From Cornus controversa (lineage: Eukaryota > Streptophyta > Magnoliopsida > Cornales > Cornaceae): a stretch of 64,000 nt of DNA. Made by a program: the position numbers and the translations under genes. Below the pieces are notes generated by a model, which saw nothing but the letters and a program-made list of their open reading frames with translations, was not told where the DNA came from and did no database searches. Positions 56,644-64,000 of this stretch are shown here, in pieces; the stretch's first letter is position 1; each line of letters begins with the position of its first letter. The stretch covers positions 25,460,806 through 25,524,805 of the forward strand of contig CM048848.1 in NCBI GenBank assembly GCA_026545225.1, given 5' to 3'.

Positions 56644-59135
56644 TGATGGTCCGGGAAGCCCATGAGCATGTTTGCCCAAGTTTTAATATAAAAAAGGATC
56701 CACAGGGGTATAAGTGTCATTTGACTTTAAATATATTTGTTGGGCTTAATTTTATTGTTTAATTAATTACCTTGCTCTATTATACTCTTCTGTGTATATG
56801 CACTAACCTAATTGGAGGGGTAATTTGGTCAAATTCACAAAGAAGGGTATTTCAAAAAAATTTCTAGGCCATCAATAGTGCAGGGGTATTTTTGAAAATA
56901 AATAGAGCTAGGGTTTCTCATCATTTAAAATATGAGGTATTATAAATACAAAATGAGAAGGATAAGATGACAGGACCAAGATGACTATTTCGACTCTTGA
57001 GAGAGGGGTAGATAATAATGAGCAGCTGAAAATAGAAAAGTGTGTGAGGTAGGGAGTTTTAGAGTTAGAAAGAGAGTGCATCGTGTGAGTCTGTGTGTGG
57101 CGGTAAGTGCTTCATGAGACTGAAAGAGATACAGTAATCTTCTTACAATCTTCGAATTCAACAGTAATCTTCTTACAATTTTTGAGTTCATCAGTGATCT
57201 TCTTATGATCTTCGAGTTCAACAGTGATCTTCTTATGATCTTCGAGTTCAGCAGTGATCTTCTTGCGATCTTCAAGTTCAACTGTGATCTTCTTGAGATC
57301 TTCGTGTTCATCAAGGATATTCTTACGATCTTTGTGTTCAACAGCGATATTCTTACGATCTTCGTGTTCATCAGTGATCTCTTGCGATCTTCGTGTTCAT
57401 CAGTGATATTCATGTTCATCAGTGATCTTCTCGTTCATTAGCGATCTTCGTGGGATCTTCTTAAGATCTTCAGTTCATCAGCGATCTTCTTGTTCAACTT
57501 GAATTTAATCTTTGATTGAGCCTCACACAGAAGCATGATTCATCTTTACGGTATACACTGTCCAATCTTCTTAGTTGCATAATTCGCATAGGCGCACTTG
57601 TTGGGATTTTTGTTGTTGACACACACTCTCAAAGGTGCACATGTTCTCTAATTAATGTGTTTCTTGAAAGGTTGTATACATGTTGCTAATGACCTATTTA
57701 AATTCTGAATTTCCATGTCTTGGAATTAGTTTTGATATTGCTGAATTTATGAGGTTTAAAGCAATCTGATTTGGGTCAATTAGTTTGCTATTTTGAGGTT
57801 TAAACCAAGCTGATTTTGGTTAATTAATTTGCTAATTTTGAGGTTTAAACTATGCTGATTTGGGTTAATTAGTTTCTTGTTATGAGGTTTAAACTAAGTT
57901 ATTTTGGGTTTAATTGTTTGCTGGTTTGAGAATTAAACTATGCTAAATTGGATTTTTTTTATGGTTGTTTTGAGAATTAAACTATGCTGATTTGTGTTTA
58001 ATTTTTGATGTTTTGGAAAACTTGAGTTGCTATTGTTGAGGCTAAATTGTTGCTGGGTTTATTGCTAAACACAATATGCTGATATATGCTGAAATTAAAT
58101 ATTGATTTTTGCTGGCCTTCATATGCTAAATTGCTTAATTTGAAATGCTGATTTTATATGAATGTTATTGTTTGTGCTAATTTAAGTTGTTGGTTTGCTT
58201 GTCTTAAATTCATGAGTTGCTATTTGATAATTGCTGAGGTATTGATCCTATATAAGCTAACTTTGCTAAATTATATTTCACTAAATTATGTTTGCTGAAG
58301 TATGTTGTACTTAATTGTGTTTATGCTCCTTATATTTTGAACTGCTAGTGCTACTAATTTCTACTCCAGTTGTAATAGTGTTTATCTTTTTAGAACAGGT
58401 TAAAAGATAGAGTAGTACCAACATAACTGCTCATGGAAAATACCAAATTGAAGGAGAGTTATCAAGTAGCTAAGAATGACATTCTTTGAAAGAGAGTTCT
58501 TCTACAAGACCGTTGTAACTACACTTTAAGGGTGTACTTATTGAAGCCCATCACTGTAAGAGTTCAAGTGTCATTAGCTGCCAAGAAAACAAGTGACCGT
58601 GTCTTTATCATGCTGGACCTTGAAGACTAACTATCAGAGCTTGAAGATTTAAATATTGACTTTCAAGACCAATAATCAAAGCTTGAAGAATTGCTGCTCA
58701 TTACATCGAACTGACTCCACTATCACTATGTATAGTCCAAGTATTGGGATACTTTGGATAAGGAGAGTGTGAGTGATTATGGTGAGATTAGTGTGAGATA
58801 ACTTAGGCTTTAGGAATCCTGGGCTGGGTTGAGAGTGGAAAAGTTGTTGAGAGATTTGGTAAGAGTGGTTCAGGCCTAGGGAGGTTGTGAACTAGGTTGA
58901 GAGATGGAGTGACTATGTGGTGAGTTGGGTGAGTGAGAAAGTGATATGAAGATTACTGTACTACTCTTTTAGATATAGTGGAGCTCAATTCGAAGAGGTT
59001 TTTTACCCCACCCTGGGGTTTTCCACTATAAATCTTTGTGTCCATAATTGTGTGATTGCATGTGTCAGCCAAACTTGCAATATTAGGAAGAAAAATTGAA
59101 GAACCTATTCACCCCCTCCCCTTTTAGGTTCATCA
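56644..59135 (+). repeat. 3' LTR of element D, 2492 bp
   Basis: It starts TGATGGTCCGGGAAGCCC and ends GGTTCATCA. The first 171 bases have no partner in the 5' LTR. It includes the 30-bp minisatellite (57128-57495, about thirteen units) and the second repeat set (57740-58020). An extra copy of TGCTGATATATGCTGAAATT near 58077 shows that repeat numbers changed after insertion. Confidence 0.87.
57128..57495. repeat. 30-bp minisatellite in the 3' LTR of element D
   Basis: About thirteen units of the same type as at 49822-50165, with a different order of full and short units. Long frames on both strands (up to 144 codons) are by-products. Confidence 0.9.
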
Positions 59136-60449
59136 CATGTTATGCTCCAATGGTTTTCATGTTCAAAACAATATCATTTTGGAAATCATGCATAATGCCA
59201 CAAATTTCAATGCACATAAACAGTTTAGAAATGAATCACGTTCACCAAATAAACTCATGCCACGTATACTTTGAAATCACTTTAACTTGGGACTTCTGCT
59301 TGTCACAATTCTATAGTAATGGTCTTTTGAAAATCATATACTCTACTTATGCTCTACGAGTTTGCTAAACCGACAGAAGTGACATCCGCTTGGCCAATTT
59401 TTGGACCTTGCTCCCTAGGGCTTCAGGCCCTTCTTAATTCTCATACATGCCCCAAAAACCACAAATTTTCTCATAAATGCACAAAATCAAGATTTTTACC
59501 AAATTTTCTCAATTCATGACATATATCAAGTCTATACATATCAATTTAACCTCAAGCTCATCACAATGCATTTTAAGAAAATCTCCTTTTTATGCATTTC
59601 TTCTCACATGGAGTCAAATTTCACAAACTACTTCCAAATGAACACAATGCATTCATATACACCTACTGACACATATGAAATACATATATTCTATATAGAG
59701 TATGCTAGACAATTTATGTACACAACAAAATTCACATTTCATATAATTTTTATGCAAGAATTTCATGTCACAACTATGTGACTTATAGAATCAAAATAAA
59801 GAGGAGATTCACACCCCTACCTCAACCTTAAAACCTCCTCTAGCTAAAACCCAAGATCCCTCCAAATTTCACCTTTTCAAAAATCAATTTTGTTTGGTTC
59901 AAACCAACGCCCTTAACCTATGAAACAATCTAACCTTCTTTGGGAATTTCCAAATCAAAATGCAACCTTTCTGAAATGAAGAGAGAATGAAGAGCGATGT
60001 AGAAAGGGAGTGAGAGAGAGATATTTCAACTTGAGAAATGGTTGAGATCTCTACCCTTAGATATTTATAATATCTTAGGGCACAAAATGACCAAAATACC
60101 CTCGGGTCACTTAGCGTACCTTCCAAAGCTTTGTTTTTAATTTTGAAAGCAGCTATAGCTCCGAAATCACTTCCTTAACTCATTTAACATTTTGTTTTAT
60201 TTAAAATAAAAAATAATATATACTTTTTAAAATTTTCCGAATTCTCGGGCCCACCCGGACCGTGTCCTGGGCCCATTGACCCAAAATTCTCAAATTCTCC
60301 CAAATGATCTCAAAACTTTTCAAGACCCTAAAATAACTTCCCAAACATGTTTCCAACATTTAAAACATGCTAAACATGATTTAAAATGGAATTATGGCAA
60401 AAATGATGATTAAAATGGAAATCGATCAAAATTGAACCTATTCTCTACA
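59136..60449 (-). repeat. inner part of the 3' LTR of Tekay element E
   Basis: On the minus strand it begins TGTAGAGAATAGG at 60449, right after a purine-rich tract (TTGAAGGTTGGGAGGT, 60450-60465). Together with 48735-49511 it forms an LTR of about 2.1 kb. No gene; the short frames in it are not convincing. Confidence 0.65.
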
Positions 60450-60499
60450 ACCTCCCAACCTTCAAGGAATTTATTCCTTGAAATTAAAACATACCTCAA

Positions 60500-61700
60500 G
60501 TGGTGAACAATTTGGGATACTTGGAATGCACCTCTTTCTCTCGTTCCCACGTAACTTATTCAACTTCGTGGTGTCTCCAAAGTACTTTGACCAATGGAAT
60601 GGTCTTACCCCGTAACACTTGTTCTCTAGTATCCATAATCAAAATTGACCTCTCCTTGTATGACACGTCCTCCTTCACCTCAAGGTCTTTCCAATCTAAT
60701 ATGTGTGAAGGATCTGGTTCATATTTTCTCAACATAGATATGTGGAAAGTGTTGTGCACACTTGACATTTACGGTGGCAATGCCAAGCGATAAGCAACCT
60801 TTCTAACTCGATCCAAAATCTCGAATGGTCCGATAAATCATGGCGCTAGCTTGCCACAATGACCAAATCTCATCAAGCCTCTCCATGGTGAGACCTTTAG
60901 GAAGATATAGTCTCTCACCTTAAATGCTAAAGGTCGCTATCTCTTATAGGCATATCTTTTCTAACGGCTCTGAGCAGTAAGTAACATTTGCCTTATCATC
61001 TTGATCTTCTCTGTAGTCTTTAGGACTATATTCGACCACAAATAAACTGTCTCCCCAACTTCAGTCCAATAGATTGGTGACCTACACGGCCTACCATACA
61101 AGGTAATGGAGCCATCTAAATGTTAGCTTGATAGCTATTGTTATAGGCAAAATCCACTAATGGAAGGTCATCCTCCCAACTGCCCCAAAGATCAAGCACA
61201 CATGCCCGTAGCATATCCTTCAAAATCTATATAGTACGTTTCGACTGTTATCCATCTGAGGATAAAAAGCCAAAAAGTGGAGGTCTGTATCAAGTGTTGT
61301 CTAGAAACTCAGCAAAAATCGTGTTGTAAATCATACGTCTCTATCTGAAACAATAGAAACTAGCAGCCGTGAAGCCTAAGGATCTGCTAAATGTACAATC
61401 TACTAAGAGTATCCATATTATCGGTTACTCGGATAGGAAGGAAATGAACCACCTTAGTCAATCTGTCGACAACTACTAAGACTCTTCCTTGACCTTAGAA
61501 GCTCTATCACAAAGTCCACAGTGACATGCTCCCACTTCCACATTGCCACAGGCAATGGTTGTAACAATCCAGCTAGCCTTTGATGCTCGGCCTTCACTTG
61601 TTGACAAGTGAGGCACCTCGTTATGAACTGAGCCACATCTTTCTTCATACCTTTCCACCAATACTGTTAGCATAAGTTATGATACATCTTGGTACCACCC
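60500..61700 (-). pseudogene. integrase and chromodomain end of Tekay element E
   Basis: From 61648 down: MKKDVAQFITRCLTCQQVK, HQRLAGLLQPLPVAMWKWEH and VTVDFVIELLRSRKS, the zinc part and first catalytic Asp. It then runs through several frames to LKVSPWRGLMRFGHCGKLAP, VHNTFHISMLRKYEPDPSH, LVKVLWRHHEVE and WEREREVHSKYPKLF at 60500, where the chromodomain-like end lies. These are features of Tekay (Del) chromoviruses. Stops and shifts are frequent between 60800 and 61450. Confidence 0.83.
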
Positions 61701-61953
61701 AGATGTACTGTAAGTCTCGAGTTGTGAAACTCTCTAAGAACTTCTTCTCTATAAGTTAAGGGAACAAACAACTTCTCTTTGAATTTCAAGCTCTCATCAG
61801 AATGAATTATCCATCCTTCCACCACTTCATCACCTAAAATTCAAGTGCGAATAACCTCAATTTTACTATCCTTCCTTTGCTCTTCAATCACTTTATTCAC
61901 TATAGTTGGTTAAACAATAAGAGTAAACAAGGTTGCCGGTCCATCATCCTCAC

Positions 61954-62480
61954 TCAAGTATAATCCCATTTTTGAGACATCTTCCACTCAGATATAGCTA
62001 TGCTTGCCAAGCTACCACGTGATTTCTTGCTTAAGGTATCCGCTACCACATTAGCTTTCCTTGGATGATATTGTAAGTCGAAATCATAATCCTCCATGTA
62101 CTCCATCCACCTCCGTTGCCTCATATTCAAATTCTTTTGTGAGAAAAGGTATTTGAGGCTCTTGTGATCGGAGAACACTTCAAACTTCTCACTATATAAA
62201 TAATGTCTCCATACCTTGAGTGAGAAAATAATCGCCACTAATTGCAAGTCGTGTGTCGGGTAATTTTGTTCATACATTTTCAATTGCCTTGAACCATACG
62301 CCATTACTCTTTCGGTTTGCATTAACACACATCCCAAACTAAGTTGTGAAGCGTTATAATAGATTGTGTATCCCAACCCATGTTCCAGAATAATCAATAT
62401 TGGAGTTGAAGTCAATCAACTTTTCAATTCCATGAATGCATGCTCACAAGCATCAGTCTACACAAATTTCACTCATTTTC
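61954..62480 (-). pseudogene. RNase H of Tekay element E
   Basis: The 153-residue open part reads [57 protein letters not shown] and [19 protein letters not shown], then [10 protein letters not shown]. The catalytic Asp in the expected YCDAS is Asn here. Confidence 0.85.
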
Positions 62481-62529
62481 AGGTAAACTTAGTCATTGGT
62501 GCTACTAATCTTGAAAAGTCTTTCACAAA

Positions 62530-62980
62530 TCAACAATAGTACTTGGCCACTCCCAAGAAGCTACATATTTCAAATACACTCCTTTGTCTTTCCCAACTCA
62601 TCACTACCTCTATCTCGGATGGATCCACAAAAACCACTCCTTTAAACACAACATGCCCAAAGAACTTCACCTCCGTTAGCCCAAACTCACATTTCTCGTA
62701 TTTGGCATATAATTGGTTTTCTTTTAGAAGTTGCAAGACAATACTTAAGTGACCCTCATGCTCCTCTTCCGAAGATGAGTACACTAGGATGTCGTCAACG
62801 AACACCACTACAAATTTGTCCAAATAAACATTGAACACACGGTTCATTAAATCCATGAATGATGCTGGTGTATTGGTCAAACCAAACGGCATAATAAAGA
62901 ACTCGTAATGTCCATAACGTGTGCGAAAAGTAGCTTTTTGAATGTCTTCATCTCTAACTCCCAACTGATAAAGAGGTAAT
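62530..62980 (-). pseudogene. reverse transcriptase of Tekay element E, main part
   Basis: It reads [38 protein letters not shown], the catalytic box [25 protein letters not shown] and [11 protein letters not shown]. The start of the domain is separated by an insertion and lies at 63841-64000. The catalytic Asp pair is present. Confidence 0.88.
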
Positions 62981-63840
62981 CAGAGTGTTATACTTACATA
63001 AGTATGGTGTTCTCACCTATATAATATGAATTCTCCTAATATAAACCATAATATACTTCAATACATAAACTAAATGAAACTTCCAGAACTGAACTGCAAA
63101 AATTGATGCTCGATAGAAACAACGAAGGAGAACGGGGGAAAGGAGCTCGTTGACTAGAACTTTCGCCGGCGGCCTCTCATAGTGAGTATTTTGTTTGCTT
63201 ATTCTCCATTATTCTTCTTCTTCTTTTTCTCCTCCATTACAAGCCCTAATTTTCTATTTCATAACACAATTACAAGCCCTAATTTTGTCTTTGAGATTTC
63301 CCCTATCTTCTTCTTCTCTCTCTTTATTTTTCCTTTTTCTCTTTTTATGGTGATTTTAGTTCTTACAAAACCAAGTGATTTTGGTCTTATGTTGTATGAT
63401 CTGGAAATTTTATTGTAAGTTTGTAACTGGGGTTTGGTTCACATGTTTGAATCATAACCTCAGTTTTTCTTTTTTTTGTTTGTCCATATTATGGGTTTAT
63501 TTTTTGTGAGGATTTACTCAGTTCTTCATATAATCATGGGACATTCTTGTAATAATTTCACATATAAAAAAATTGTTTTCCTCTTTGTTCTACAAATATA
63601 TTTTCTGTGGATCATTGGTGTTTAATTTTCAATAAACCAATTTCTTGATTTTGGCAAAAAAACATGATTTAAACGGATCGGATTATTGGATCGGACATCC
63701 GAGAAGGTAGATATCGGATATGGATTGATTAGGTGAAAATCTGTTGGATTATCGGATCAGATCGGATCGTTCAATATGCTTATCGGATTCGAATTGGATT
63801 GACCCTAATTCAGTCCATATCCGATCCGTTTACAAGTCTA
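62981..63840. mobile_element. insertion in the RT of element E, origin unclear
   Basis: The RT reading breaks at about 62981 (YQLGVRDED) and 63841 (KYPLPRI); about 85 bases of RT between these points are missing as well. The inserted 0.86 kb has no recognised gene. Near its right end lies a small element with 14-bp inverted repeats TAAACGGATCGGAT (63670-63683 and 63819-63832). The rest (62981-63660) has a T-rich stretch and a short G/C-rich patch (63160-63180). Confidence 0.55.
63660..63840. mobile_element. small inverted-repeat element with GGATCGGAT words
   Basis: The inverted repeats TAAACGGATCGGAT enclose about 135 bases with further GGATCGGA and ATCGGAT copies. The right end, read inversely, is TAGACTTGTAAACGG, similar to known plant hAT ends. 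The left end lacks the outer bases and I see no target duplication. Confidence 0.5.
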
Positions 63841-64000
63841 ATCCTTGGTAAAGGATACTTATTTTTTATCATTGCCTAATTTAACTTCCGATAGTTAATA
63901 CAAAGTTTCAAAGACCCATCTTTCTTCTTGGCAAAAAAAAATTGGAGCTCCCCAACGCGAAGTACTAGGATGTATAAATCTCTTGTCTAGCAACTCTTGC
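63841..64000 (-). pseudogene. start of the RT domain of Tekay element E
   Basis: On the minus strand it reads QELLDKRFIHPSTSRWGAP, IFFAKKKDGSLKLCINYRKL, a stop, then KNKYPLPRI. It continues beyond the window and leads into the main RT part past the insertion. Confidence 0.82.

Larger units (their letters stand above)
49512..59135 (+). mobile_element. Sirevirus-like Ty1/copia retrotransposon D, 5' LTR truncated
   Basis: LTRs lie at about 49512-51776 and 56644-59135; the primer site for tRNA-Met follows the first, and a purine tract (AAGGCAAAAGGGGGAGA, 56625-56641) precedes the second. Gene order gag, protease, integrase, RT, RNase H is Ty1/copia. The very long LTRs, the protease motif VDSGCSRHVTG and the gag/pol layout point to the Sirevirus (SIRE/Maximus) group. 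The 5' LTR lacks the first 171 bases found in the 3' LTR, so the target duplication cannot be checked. It sits inside the LTR of element E. Multiple stops make it defective. Confidence 0.85.

Noticed and set aside
56985..57419. 144-codon minus-strand frame with repeated RRSLLNSKI
   Set aside because: It is the reverse reading of the LTR minisatellite at 57128-57495.

Overview
This is AT-rich plant nuclear DNA. The long LTR retrotransposons of the Tat, Tekay, Ty1/copia and Sirevirus-like types, the hAT and Mutator-like small elements, and an intron-containing LRK10-like receptor kinase gene all point to a flowering plant, probably a eudicot. The species cannot be told from the sequence. Only one host gene looks functional. 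Most of the rest is layered, decayed transposable elements.

Layout. 1-1082: end of a satellite array (about 281 bp unit, itself a diverged dimer). About 1258-15130: an AT-rich foldback-like element, split by a 528-bp hAT-type element (3429-3956, 8-bp target duplication) and by a complete minus-strand Tat-lineage Ty3/gypsy element A (4068-14631). A carries a 1.4-kb solo LTR in gag (11693-13106, 5-bp duplication). 15735-about 23195: a second, plus-strand Tat element B, head-to-head with A and missing its 3' end. 23200-27590: rearranged Tekay-type pieces, namely two LTR copies facing opposite ways around an integrase/chromodomain fragment. 27969-38115: two copies of an LTR-like repeat; the second is split by a complete minus-strand Ty1/copia element (30273-35575) and by a 1.48-kb hAT element (36521-38004). 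38642-40506: another hAT-like element and a Mutator-like MITE.

42590-47966: the receptor kinase gene, which I model as three exons encoding 624 residues (signal peptide, wall-binding-type cysteine-rich ectodomain, membrane segment, non-RD kinase). Its first exon and mini-exon were tandemly duplicated, and the duplicate decayed inside the intron. 48735-64000: a minus-strand Tekay element E. Its 3' LTR is split by a large Sirevirus-like Ty1/copia element (about 49512-59135), and its reverse transcriptase is split by a 0.85-kb insertion.

The most unusual points are the antisense gene in the 3' part of the Tat elements (with its own TATA box in A), the nesting order that several target-site duplications allow one to read, and the mosaic exon structure of the receptor kinase, which could also yield a secreted ectodomain. 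I found no structural RNA gene, CRISPR array or bacterial-type operon.
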